From positions 28,687,811 to 28,751,810 of the forward strand of contig JAAOOA010000006.1 of NCBI GenBank assembly GCA_012861695.1: a stretch of 64,000 nucleotides of DNA. The letters run 5' to 3'. Origin of the DNA: Trematomus loennbergii. Its lineage: Eukaryota; Chordata; Actinopteri; Perciformes; Nototheniidae. Numbering within the stretch: position 1 is the stretch's first letter; each line of letters starts with the position of its first letter. The position numbers and the translations under genes were made by a program. Under the pieces are notes generated by a model, which saw nothing but the letters and a program-made list of their open reading frames with translations, was not told the origin of the DNA and did not search any database. Below, piece by piece: positions 1 through 11,021 of the stretch.

Positions 1-711
1 AATTAAGATCAATTTGACAAAACGGCAAAATGTACCTATAATATAAGTAAAAGTTATCAAGCAGAAAAAGTGATAAATTATTATATGTGACATTTGATTA
101 TCAAATTGTATGCATTTACTGCATCATCAAAAGAAAAACGGAAATACACATGATGCTGTCTTCATTAACATAATATATACGATTTTCCTTTCTTGGCTAT
201 AAAGCTCAAGAACTGGGTGATGTTGGTCAGAATGTATGTTTACACAGTCACATTGTGGCTGCCTTTTGTGGACATAATGCAGGGCCCCACAACATGAATT
301 ATTAAATGTAAGGGTGATGACTTGGTGGGTGCTGATGACGAGTGGATGAGGAGGAGCATGTTTTTTCTTTTGAAGCACTTTCAAATATTGCTAGTCTAAG
401 GTTGGGTCTGTTTGTTGGCTTGTGAGTTGCTTTTTGTGGATTTGCAGATATGTAAACTCTCTCTCTCGTCTATACAACAAAGCTGATAACATAATACGGA
501 GGCTCATTAGTGTCAAACAGGACAACAGATTAAATGGCAGCTGTGGCAGATTCAACTTAGCTCTTTCTTCTCTTACCTTTCACAATAAAAGCCCCCTCAA
601 TTTAAGCTTCTGGCTACAAGCACAACCACAGGGAACTTGGCTTGGGTCTTGAGGAGTTGTAGGATTTATTAGCTGACAAGTAACATAAACTGTAAACACA
701 CTGCACTGCTA

Positions 712-712
<1 letters not shown>

Positions 713-746
<34 letters not shown>
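713..746. repeat. (TA)n microsatellite
   Basis: Perfect dinucleotide run of about 17 units. Confidence 0.95.
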
Positions 747-749
<3 letters not shown>

Positions 750-1114
750 TTACATTCACAGCTATAACATTTATGCTGACTTCTCATTTACAGTCACACA
801 CACACTCGTTTTTTCTTTCTCAACCACACTGGCTAGCTTATCAAACACAGTCTACGCACCAACGGAGTTTGTTACTTGTATTACACACGTTGGATACAAA
901 AATAAATCAAAAAATGAACAATGTTTAGGCTAGCAAAACACTGGTAAACCCTGGGTGTGTTTGAGTGTGTACATGTTTGTTTTACTCATGTTGTGGAGAC
1001 ATGGATTTGTTTACACACTCACATTGTGGGCCTTTTTTTTGGGTGACAAAATGCAGTCCCATTCTTTACACCATTAAACTGTAACACTAGGGATGGTGTG
1101 TGTGTGAGGGGGGA

Positions 1115-1244
<130 letters not shown>

Positions 1245-1420
1245 AGTTTGTGTGCACATGTGAAATGATCAGTACGCAGACATGTTATGGATGGGATGGT
1301 GTGTGTGACTGCTTATTTTAAATGTCTCCACACAGACCTTTAAAATAGGAGAACCCTGTTTGGCAGCCGTCTCCTTTATTTTGATGCCAATAAAGTGCAG
1401 GATATGATAACAGAGAAGGT

Positions 1421-1436
1421 GGGGGGGGGGGGGGGG
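1421..1436. repeat. Poly-G run
   Basis: Sixteen consecutive G. Its length in the assembly is likely to be unreliable. Confidence 0.9.
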
Positions 1437-1937
1437 TAGTTCTGCAGAGAAGCAGCAGTGATGTAATGCTGATAGCAGCATCACATTTGTGAAAGAGCAT
1501 CCATGTTTCCACGCTAACCCTGATCATTTACCCACCACAGATCGATAGTCCCGCAGGTTTCTGGAACATCTTCTCACTCCATGCCATCACAACAATGAAA
1601 ACACATTGTCTTCATCAAGAGTATCTCACTTTAACATTGTGACACAGGAGGAAAGAGCAGCAAGCCATCATTACATGCACTACTCTCCGGGTGTGAACAT
1701 CAGCTTTGTATAAGTGTTCGGCTGTGATTGTCAGTAACGTTGGAAGCTTTATCAGGACCTCCAATGAAGATAAAAAAGCTAAACAACCCCTAACAAATAA
1801 AAAATGTAGCTAGATAGTCTTGGTAATTTGCATTTCTTGCAAACAACATATAGTTTCAGTATGATTGACAGCACAATTGAAAATGTGTGTGTGTGCAGAA
1901 GGCATTACAGCAGTGTGGATGCATTGTTGTGGCTCAC

Positions 1938-1998
1938 CTGCACAGAGCAGAGCGGAGCGGAGCCACAGCAGTCCGAGCAGCAGCCCCGGCGGTCCCAT
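1938..1998 (-). CDS. Possible first coding exon with signal peptide
   Basis: Read leftwards, an ATG at 1998 starts MGPPGLLLGLLWLRS..., a short head followed by an unbroken Leu-rich hydrophobic stretch ending in Cys-Ala-Gly, as in a secretory signal peptide. After 20 codons plus one base it meets a good donor, G|GTGAGC, so the exon would end in phase 1. The DNA upstream (2000-2160) is locally GC-rich, as expected for a 5'UTR or promoter. I do not recognise the protein and found no second exon in the 1.9 kb to the left, so the rest of the gene, if real, lies outside the window. It could be chance, since GC-rich DNA readily encodes Leu/Gly/Pro. Confidence 0.4.
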
Positions 1999-2190
1999 GG
2001 TCCGCCGGCGGGGACTGGTGTGCTTATCTCGGACACAATTTCCGCGTTTTGCTCGACATCTGTGTCCTCCAGCGAGGCTGCCGCATCTGTTTTCAGCTCA
2101 GACACACCGAAAGGTCCTCCTCATTACGGAAAAGCATTGTGTCCTTTGCAGCGGTAGCCAAGACACCAGAGTCAAGGCAGCTGTGGCAAA
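1999..2190 (-). promoter_or_regulatory. Possible 5'UTR/promoter of the signal-peptide exon
   Basis: GC-rich stretch with several CpG, in contrast with the AT-rich surroundings. It lies immediately upstream (minus sense) of the ATG at 1998. No TATA box is obvious. This is inference from position and composition only. Confidence 0.25.
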
Positions 2191-2335
2191 GGAAGCGATT
2201 TCCGGTCAACGTCTTCAAAATAAAACCTACGTTTTGCTAATCAAATGATTGCGTTCATGAGAAAGAGTAAACAGTTATTTAAAGATATACTTGTTGGAAA
2301 CGTGTAACCGGAAATATTATTTAGGAACTGCTTAA

Positions 2336-3712
2336 CCCTTGTGCTCTCCTCGAATTTTCAACCTTTCGCCACCTTCGTGGCAAAATGTACACGCCCCAAA
2401 ATGCTATTAAATCCTCATACATCAATATTTTTTTCTACTTACTTTTCATTAATCACTTAAACAACTTCTAACGTACTCAAAACTACCAAACATTCAATCA
2501 TTTTCAGGATTTTAACCCTTTAAGTCATGGGTCCCCAACCTTTTTTCCCAAGAGCCCCCCCAAATGACTCCTGTTGGAAGTTGCGCCCCCCCCCCCCCAC
2601 ACACACACACAAGGGGGGGGGGAGCAACAGCGGTAATTAAAGTTTAAAAGTCTAAAAAATGCTACAACTACTGTCACAAACTGGATGAATGTGAAGTATT
2701 TTGTTAAAAGAGGATGAAAGCGTAATTAAGGAGCACTATTGGTGGTTATTGGACTCAGATTAATTCATTTGGATTCCCGCTGTAAAAGAAATTAAAGGAC
2801 GGCGCAAGTGGAAACAATTCACAAAGGGATTAAACTGTTTAAAACACATGCTCAAAGTAAGCCGGATTTTGCCGATGTGTTTATGTGGATTCAAAAGTCG
2901 TAAATAATCTACAAAATGGAGGAGACCGATCTGATCGGAGCAACTGTGACAAATAATCTGAAACCGGCATGGACAATGACTATGTTTTAAAGATGCGCTT
3001 ATCCAGAAAAGCCTGGTTTGGACACTTTACGGGCAGAAGAAACATTTCTATTAAAGAAAGAATTATACATTTCTGTCTTGTTATGCCTATAATAGCTACT
3101 AACTTGAATTTTTATTCTAATTAATTAATCAATTATTTTTTATATTTTATTGTAATGTAGAGACAAGGCTTTTAGTGAAAATCATGTATTGCGTTACAAT
3201 TATATGTAAAAAGAAAAAAAAAAGAAAAAAAAAAAAATATGATATTTGCCTTATACTGCGTAAACAATAATAATGCAGTCAAATCAATTTTGTAGCTAAT
3301 CCATTTTTTGTGTTTTTTTTTAAGAGAAATTAAATAATTCAAATAATGAAACAGGCATTTAAAGGGTTAAAATCCTGAAAATGATTGAATGTTTGGTAGT
3401 TTTGAGCATGTTAGAAGTTGTTTAAGTGATTCATGGAAAAAAAAGTAAAAAGAAATATTGATGGATGATGATTTAATAGCAGTTTTTTGGGGCGTGTACA
3501 TTTTTGCCACGAAGGTGTCCAGAGGGTGCAAAATGCATCACGAGAGTACACAAAACATGTAAGAGTAAACGACATTGGATTTAAAAAATGTAACTCAAAA
3601 GAAGACTTCTTGCAAAAATCCATGCCAAAAGCTGTAACACAGCTGAAATGATTACCAAATCAAAAAAAAAGTCAGAAAAAATGTACAAAAATGCCCGAGG
3701 AGGGCACAAGGG
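2336..3712. mobile_element. TTAA-flanked TIR element, piggyBac-like, non-autonomous
   Basis: The element begins CCCTTGTGC and ends GCACAAGGG and is bounded by TTAA on both sides (2332-2335 and 3713-3716). A TTAA duplication with CCC...GGG ends is the signature of piggyBac-type elements. Long subterminal inverted repeats follow: roughly 2336-2522 is the reverse complement of 3358-3712, with extra sequence inside the right arm. The centre has no transposase reading frame, so this is a MITE-like derivative. Part of the centre (from about 2528, GGGTCCCCAACC...) resembles another common fish repeat and may be nested. Confidence 0.8.
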
Positions 3713-3716
3713 TTAA

Positions 3717-4500
3717 GTGTGTTCAGTTGTATGTTCTACTGGGGAAATAATACACCAAAAGACAGTATTTATAATGTACGTTGCATTGTGTCGTTTTATA
3801 TGCAATAATATGTTTTGTACATAGTAGTCAATTATTAACCTATGAACTATGTTGTCCTTGATATTAGCTCAAACAAGGTTTATCAATGAGTGTTTTCATA
3901 TGAGTCTTCTTCGTTTTTACCTTTATGGATGCATTTATTTTGAGTCTGATCCACAGAAAAGTCAATAACAAGTGAAAGGGTTTTTTTGTTTTGTTTATCG
4001 TTATAGATATAAAAAGCATTAAATGGTTTTTTTTTGTCTTATTTTGAAGACCTAAAGATAGAACTTCCGCTCTAGTGGTGGCCTACTTTGTGTTCAGCTT
4101 GCCGCATCAAAGTGGTCCTATTTTGTCTTTGTTTATATGTCTTCTTCGCTTCTTGGAGGCAGATTTAGTGTACAAACAGCTATATAGAAACTGTAAACAT
4201 CCTTTTGAAGTATATTACACCATCAACGGGGTGAACTTGTTGGGATGAGGAGGGCATACACGCTACGCTCGTTTCATGATTTTCTTCACCCCAATCCATT
4301 CATTGTAGTGTGACGGATTCTTGGTCCAGTAGGGCAGGCCGTTTTATTGCCACCCCCATGTGGTCAAATTGGTGTACTACAAAAACCACCAAGTCTATAT
4401 CACATTTGAGTTAAATGTCGGCATTTCCACTGTAGTCAAGCAGTCTGTTTCTTTAAAGTAGAAGTAAAACGCCTTTGTAATTGTACTATAAGAGAGATTC
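3717..4500. other. No feature recognised
   Basis: AT-rich sequence between the piggyBac-like element and the tRNA-like pseudogene. I see no exon, repeat boundary or regulatory motif I would defend. Confidence 0.4.
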
Positions 4501-4552
4501 TATCAGTGTGAATTTCGACCAACAGGAAACGCTGGGCGAATGACGACCAAAA

Positions 4553-4611
4553 GGCATGCTTGGATTCGAACCCAGTATCTCCTGTTTACTAGACAGGCGG
4601 TTTCAACGCCG
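4553..4611 (-). pseudogene. tRNA-Thr(AGT)-like pseudogene
   Basis: On the minus strand the anticodon arm GCCTGTCTAGTAAACAGG (AGT anticodon in a 7-base loop) is followed by GGGTTCGAATCC, a perfect T-loop/B-box. This half matches vertebrate tRNA-Thr(AGT) closely. The 5' half is degenerate: the D-arm/A-box is missing and the acceptor stem does not form. A short T-run follows the 3' end. It is therefore a dead or truncated copy, or a tRNA-derived SINE head, rather than a working tRNA gene. Confidence 0.7.
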
Positions 4612-5415
4612 GATAATATAGCTGTTTATGAATGCACACGGACTGACATATACAATTACGATATGAATTAGTTATTAAATACAACTCGTGGTTGCCTACA
4701 CGGTAGTTAAAAGAACTGGAACTATTATACCTAAATTCCATGATTGTAAGCCTGCAGGTTAAGTTATGACTTCATTAGATACAAATATGACTGTTTTCTT
4801 CAGCTGTGTTGAATTACTCTGTGGTACAGTAGCGTAGGCAGAAATTTACTTTAGGGCGGGCCTGTATAAAATAGGGTGGGCCAGCTTTTTCCAGGGGGAA
4901 ACATGACTTTAAGGTAGGCCTGGCCTATAATAATGATATATAATAATGCCCATTGCCAAGCATCGTTGTAGCATTTCCCTCCGAATAATGGTCGAAGACT
5001 TGACGATATGAATTTATTGAAATCTCCAACATCAACGTAAGAGATATAAAGACACAAAAATAACAAATGCATTTAGGCTCCATCCGTATTAGAATCACTT
5101 TAGCATACTACCAAAGGGGACTGTAAACAGACAGCAAAGCTACAAAACAGCATATAAACGAATTAGCACAAAACCCACATTTTTACATTATATTTAATAC
5201 CAAATGTGTGCCTCTTCAGGGGGTGCTAAACTTAAACATAAACTTTATCCTTTACTTTTTCCGTCTTTATATGTAGTTTAATCTCCGCTCCTTTTCTTCG
5301 TCACGTTGTTTCCATAGCAACAACAACTTCCTGTCAACAGCGTAAACTCGCCTTCAAAATAAAAGCATCTAAATAACACAGGAAGTTAACCTAAATTACA
5401 TTTAAAGGCCCTTAA

Positions 5416-7104
5416 GGCCCTGACACACCAGGCAGTCACCAGAGAACTCGCCGACACCCGACACCGACAGTTCCATCGACGAGTTCTCCTGCGTCTTGGC
5501 CGTGTGTCGCACTGGAAATCACCGCAAAGACTTCAGCCGAGCACGTACGAACTGCGCATGCGTGAGTGGCAATAACTCTCCTTACCAGCAGGCGGCGGTA
5601 GTGTGTATTCGTCATTCAAAATAGGCAACAACCGGAAGACAGAGAAGAAGAACAGACTGATATAAACAAACAAATAGCGTGTGCGTTCCATGTTTCACTC
5701 TCGTCCATCGAAAACATGTTTTAGAATATAAAAATACATGAATGATGAAATGAGCACATAAAGCAGACATACTATAAAATCACAGTTAATAGACCTGCAT
5801 CTGATGATCGCAGTGTTCTGGCGGGTGTGTAGTTTATTGAGTCAGCAATGTAATAATGGCCACTTATTGCTAATTTACGATGAGATGAAAAACCGGACTT
5901 GACCAAACAAATCACGGAGCTCTCAGCAGAGGACAGCCGGGGACGCTCCCGCCGATATCCGAGATGTCCCTGCTATGTGTGGGAGGTAAGAGAGGACATT
6001 TAAGGGCTATGTTTGATGTCTTTAAGTATCACCTGCTGGTGTTTAGCTGCTGTCCTGTGCCTTCTTAAATCGTTTGTTTACGTCCCTCACTTCCGTTTCG
6101 CTTCTCATTTGCTAGCTGAACAGCTGATCAGAGTGGTTTCTTGGCCCGATAGCTTGTGTCCGACACCCCCGATTCAACATGTTGAATCAAGGAACCCGTT
6201 GTCGCCAAAACAACGCAAGACGGCCGATATCGGCCTGGTGTGTAGGGGCCATTACACACCAGGCCGATATCGGCCGTCTTGGGTTGTCTGGCGACAACGC
6301 ATTCCTTGTCGCCCAAAGTCAATTTGGTGTGTCCCGAACCCTCGGCCGTGACACGCCTTATTTGGCCTTTCACGGTCGAACACAAGCTATCGGGCCAAGA
6401 AACCACTCTGATCAGCTGTTCAGCTAGCAAATGAGAAGCGAAACGGAAGTGAGGGACGTAAACAAACGATTTAAGAAGGCACAGGACAGCAGCTAAACAC
6501 CAGCAGGTGATACTTAAAGACAACAAACATAGCCCTTAAATGTCCTCCCTTACCTCCCACACATAGCAGGGACATCTCTGATATCGGCGGGAGCGTCCCC
6601 GGCTGTCCTCTGCTGAGAGCTCCGTGATTTGTTTGGTCAAGTCCGGTTTTTCATCTCATCGTAAATTTAGCAAGAAGTGGCCATTATTACATTGCTGACT
6701 CAATAAACTACACACCCGCCAGAACACTGCGATCATCAGATGCAGTCTATTAACTGTGATTTTATAGTATGTCTGCACTTTATGTGCTCATTTCATCATT
6801 CATGTATTTTTATATTCTAAAACATGTTTTCGATGGACGAGAGTGAAAATGGAACGCACACGCTTTATATCAGTCTGTTCTTCTTCTCTGTCTTCCGGTT
6901 GTTGCCTATTTGAATGACGAATACACACTACCGCCGCCTGCTGGTAAGGAGAGTTATTGCCACTCACGCATGCGCAGTTCGTACGTGCTCGGCTGAAGTC
7001 TTTGCGGTGATTTCCAGTGCGACACACGGCCAACGCAGGAGAACTCGTCGATGGAACTGTCGGTGTCGGCGAGTTCTCTGGTGACTGCCTGGTGTGTCAG
7101 GGCC
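5416..7104. mobile_element. 1.7 kb palindromic (fold-back) TIR element
   Basis: The left end GGCCCTGACACACCAGGC recurs inverted at the right end, both next to TTAA (5412-5415 and 7105-7108). Unusually, the inverted repeat is not limited to the ends: almost the whole left half (5416 to about 6165) is mirrored in the right half (about 6360 to 7104) with only scattered differences. The two halves therefore encode the same spurious peptide on opposite strands. The centre has its own 29-bp perfect palindrome. The family is unproven; TTAA or the embedded TTA/TAA would fit Harbinger-like or other TIR elements. Confidence 0.8.
6216..6281. repeat. Central perfect 29-bp inverted repeat
   Basis: Arms 6216-6244 and 6253-6281 are exact reverse complements around an 8-nt loop (GGGGCCAT). 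Each arm contains GGCCGATATCGGCC, itself palindromic. The arm ends (ACACACCAGGCC) resemble the outer element's terminus, so this may be a tiny related element at the pivot of the larger palindrome. Confidence 0.9.
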
Positions 7105-8427
7105 TTAAGACATACAACCAGGGGTTAAATTGGGCCTGGGCTGTCTGGGGCTCAGCCCCGGCACATAGGACGATGCTATGACGTCATCACCCTCGCTCAT
7201 TTGTCATTTGTTTAAGCCATATGTTAAAACATCTCTCGTTCTTAATATAGACTTTATTTAGGGTCGATATGTGTTGACTTTACTTTAAAATAGCAGATCT
7301 CCGCTTAGTGAACGTGTGTCTCTGCTCCGATCAGGAGCTGCAGCACCGCGGCTCCTTCGTGCAGAGTCTGCAGCGGTGTGTGCCGGTTCTAACCAATTTG
7401 CTGCCCTAGGCGAGATTTTAGCTGGCCAGATCGGTTTACATTTTAATAACCAAATATGTGAACATAACCAATAACATACCACAGCCAATAACAAATAAAT
7501 GTAACATATTTTATTTTTGTTGTTCATTCATATCTTATTTTACCTAGTTAACATTTATTTATGCATATTTTTGTATCTCTCAAGTTTTAAACGATATTTT
7601 TGGTTTATCTCTCTCGCTCGATCCCACGCCCACTTTAGGCTGTGAGCTGCGGATGCCTGATAAGCCAACACCCCCCACTTTCATCACTTACAGCGCCCGT
7701 CGTACAGGACAAATGAAAAGTGTAACCGGGGTGAAAAGGGTGTTACCTTTACTTAATTATGAATGTTGTTACATCAAGGCCGAAAATTAGGAAAAGCGTA
7801 AACAGTCAAAAATGTTTTTTTCCCTCCCAGAGCTGCCAGCGCAGCGCCCAGATCTGGCGCCCTAGGCGACCGCCTATGCCAAAAACCGGCCCTGTACACC
7901 ATGCTAAATGTGTTGTAAATTAGTTATGATCTGTCATAATAACACAGAATTTGGTGATGATTAAATCGTTTACAGTGAGATTTACTCCCATACTTTTGGC
8001 CATACTCACGCAGCCCTACAAATGAATTGAGATTTCCACACAAATGTTCTTTAGCAAGTGTACAGAGCAGTGTTGATTTAAAAAAGCAATTTGAAGGTTG
8101 GATATTTGTAAACCTTTTTTTATGTATATATATTAATAATTTAAGATGTAAATGAATTCCAGTTTATTTATAGTACTTTCTATTTTTATTGTGATATTTG
8201 GTGGCATCAATGTGTGCATTTGATACAGATAATGGAGCAGTTGCTTTAGGACCACAGTGTATATCCCTTAAGGTCAAATAATGAGATCCTCGACCTCCGC
8301 CCCCCTCTCGCACCTCCACACAGAGCCCCCCCAATATAAAATCCCAACTTAACCCCTGCATACAACTGCAACGAAAGTAACAAAAACAATGTAATATCCG
8401 TTTCAGTTTCACAGAACACAAATTGGG

Positions 8428-8700
8428 TTATTTACAATCGTTAGGTAACTCTTTTATTGCACTAGGTAACAGCAACAATAGGTTGTAGCATTCAAACCTG
8501 CTCATGGACTTGCAGTGGTCCTCGCTTTTTTTATGTCTCTCCAACGAGTTATGCAGGTGCTTCCAGTCTACATATCCATCCCTCGTGAATGGACCTTCAG
8601 CTCCTGGGCTGGGGACATGTCTGCACATTTGACAGAAAAGCGCGTGCCTACTTGCGCTGTATTCCACCCAGGGAAAATCTTCATACCACCTCAACCAGTT
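8428..8700 (-). pseudogene. hAT transposase N-terminal TTF-type zinc finger, remnant
   Basis: Minus-strand reading NWLRWYEDFPWVEYS...ALFCQMCRHV... matches the TTF-type finger found at the N-terminus of ZMYM1-like hAT transposases: an RWYE-F-W-EYS motif, then CxxC, then a W-x-H...HxxSxxH pattern. There is no proper start codon and the frame closes after the finger, so only a fragment remains. It lies within the hAT ends at 4827/8934. Confidence 0.7.
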
Positions 8701-8942
8701 TTTACCGGAAATGAGTTCCGTTCAGAGGATAAAACACATACAACAGTAATTCAACTCGATATTTGTTCACTTGAATTTCACTTTGAATGCTTGGATATTC
8801 TCAATGGGTGAATATAAAAATGTATAATAATAATAAAAAACTAAAAAAATTACACCGAAGCTTTCTCAGGGTGGGCCAATGAGTAAACTGGGTGGGCCTG
8901 GGCCCGCCCTGGCCCTATGGTGGCTACGCCACTGCTGTGGTC

Positions 8943-9880
8943 GAGCAATTTTTGGCATTTTGTAAATTATGACATGCTCATGTGAGTTCCTCTTCAAATA
9001 CATGCATACGGTCTTCGGCTATTATTGTGTCTTCTCTTTTCTTTATTCATTCATTAATGGTTGTCACTAACAGCAAAAATGATCAAATGAAAGGATGCAT
9101 GCAACCCCTTGCCTGGCTGTCCCTGATATGCTCGATTATTTGGAGCCACCACTGCCTATTGCATACCACATTGCATATTGCATTTGAAAAACAGACGAAA
9201 GCCATGACCATGTATATAAGAATCAATATAGGCTTCTAAATACACTTTTGAAAAAGGACTATTTCAGAATAATGGATGAATTCATATCATAACGAGTTGA
9301 TTGTTAATGATTATTCTCAATAAATATATTTCCTTTAATATTGAATGTTTTGAAATAAATATATCTAGCAGTGTGAAGCCAAAGAATAACCTGCAAGTAG
9401 AATATGTTTATAATAATGAAATATTTTTCACAGGAAAATGATTTAACCAGGTAGTTTTGTTAGATTGAACAAAATGTGTTACCCCTTAAAGCGACCTACA
9501 TGCTCATAAACTCAAAAAACTATCAGCTTACAGTTTTGGCAAAGACACAGCCAGGGGGACATAAGATTATCGTTCTCCCAACACCCAACTTCACACAAGT
9601 CATCAGTGTATGTTTGTCAACAATTATTTCCATTGACACAGAATGCATTGAGGATGGAGTGTGATCTCATTCACTTTTATAGGGTGACTAATGATGGAAA
9701 CTTTGAGTGGATCTAAAAATGAGCATCAAGACATTTTGGCTTTAACGCTGATGGTATCTGTGGATTAGCTTGTCACTGACGCATTGTTTTCTAGAAAGAA
9801 CAGCTATTTCTATGCAACCCTATAAAAGATCACAAAACATCACTTAACCATTTATAAGAAAAAAGCAGATCACCACACAA
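8943..9880. other. Intergenic, nothing recognised
   Basis: AT-rich sequence between the hAT element and the presumed dnaja2 3' end. No exon or repeat boundary seen. Confidence 0.4.
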
Positions 9881-9884
9881 AGTG

Positions 9885-10834
9885 ATATTTCAACAATTTA
9901 TTCAACAACTTCATAGACATTTTCTTAAGAAGTGTGCTGCTTCATTTGATGTTTGATAAGTGCGGGAACCAAAGCTTTTTAACATGCACATGGTCTCAGC
10001 ACAGATACAGGCTTTATGTTCTCCTCATTTTTAAAATCCACACAACTTTGAGTACAGCAGCTGATGAAGCTTACCAACAACCAGTTCAATGATATACACA
10101 CCAATTCTCTGTTTGAATTAAAATATAAAGAAAAGGAAAATAAACAAGTAAAAACCTACAAAGGAAATAAAGCTGTAAAAATCAGAAACAAATCCTAGAG
10201 ATAGCGCAGAGTGGAGGAAACCCTGAACACACGAGTCCCGAGGATCTGCACTTCACATTGCTCAGCTGCTTGGTCTGTGCGTATGCATGTAGCTCTTAAA
10301 TTAATTATGTAAATACTATGAAAACAAAATGCAAGTCACACACTCGGCAAACAAGAAACATTCCTTTCTTTCGACAGATCTGGAGCTCCCATTAGCGGAG
10401 GGGAATGGTCTTTAAAGGGGGCTGACAAACGGGTAGGAGAAGAGGGGGGGGGGGGTGGGTCACCTTAACACCAGATCATAAGTCCTACATGGCATTCACA
10501 GGGGCAACCTTTTTGTTTTGATACATCTTAAATACAATAAATGATTTCGACCTGAATTTGCCGTTTAAAGTTCTGAATCTGTTTCAGGTGCAGTGGAAAG
10601 TCTTTGGCTGCCCCGGTGTCGAGTTCTTCAGACAAAGATCAAAAAGATCCGAGCACACGGGTCGATAACATAAATCAGCGGTTCCCCGTGCCATGATTCA
10701 ATATGTCGCTTTGATCTGTGTCTGAGGAAGCCCTCTCACTCCGACCTACCTCCTTGTTTACTCTGCAACTCATTACATTTTCTCCCCAAGTACAACGTGG
10801 GTCATGTGTGGGTGTGTGTGAGTGTGTGTGAGGA
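9885..10834 (-). other. dnaja2: dnaja2 3'UTR (predicted)
   Basis: Sequence after the reconstructed dnaja2 stop. A canonical AATAAA on the minus strand lies at 9897-9902, about 930 nt beyond the stop, with no transposon ends in between, which suggests a single 3'UTR of roughly this length. The exact cleavage site is a guess. A poly-G run (10444-10455) lies inside it. Confidence 0.5.
9897..9902 (-). terminator. dnaja2: Candidate dnaja2 poly(A) signal
   Basis: AATAAA on the minus strand, the best candidate downstream of the stop at 10835. Confidence 0.45.
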
Positions 10835-11021
10835 CTACTGGTGGGCACATTGCACCCCGGGCCGTGGTGGCCCCCCTCTTCGTCAGAGCTGTCGTTGTAG
10901 GCCTCTCTGCGGCCCCACCTGATGAGCCCTGGCTGACGTCGTAGTCCTGCAGGTCCACCTCCTCCGTGTCTGCCGTGATGATGGGCGGCTCTGACCGTGA
11001 GGGCAGCATGTCCTCCAGCTC
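10835..11021 (-). CDS. dnaja2: dnaja2 last coding exon with prenylation box, two apparent 1-base deletions
   Basis: Starts [20 protein letters not shown] and runs to ...[11 protein letters not shown] missing G in the run at 10913-10916 shifts the frame; the next frame reads [19 protein letters not shown], the family's acidic tail. A second missing G at 10855-10858 shifts again, after which VQCAHQ and a TAG stop (10835-10837) appear. CAHQ is the farnesylation box of DNAJA2. With both bases restored the exon is 189 nt, 63 codons. Taken literally, the frame would run past the stop into the (GT)-rich 3'UTR. Confidence 0.88.

Larger units (their letters stand above)
4827..8934. mobile_element. hAT transposon (ZMYM/TTF type), interrupted
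   Basis: Ends are CAGTAGCGTAGGC at 4827 and, inverted, CAGTGGCGTAGCC ending at 8934. They are flanked by 8-bp near-identical duplications, CTGTGGTA (4819-4826) and CTGTGGTC (8935-8942), as made by hAT transposases. Both subterminal regions carry gggtgggcc/ggcccgccc stretches. A decayed transposase N-terminus lies at 8428-8700 on the minus strand. A 1.7 kb palindromic element has landed inside (5416-7104), and other repeat-like segments (for example GCCCTAGGCGA at 7400 and 7857) suggest still more nesting. Confidence 0.8.

Noticed and set aside
6013..6526. Two similar frames of 112 and 132 codons on opposite strands with a hydrophobic start
   Set aside because: They are the two arms of the palindromic element read from each side; no conserved protein motif.
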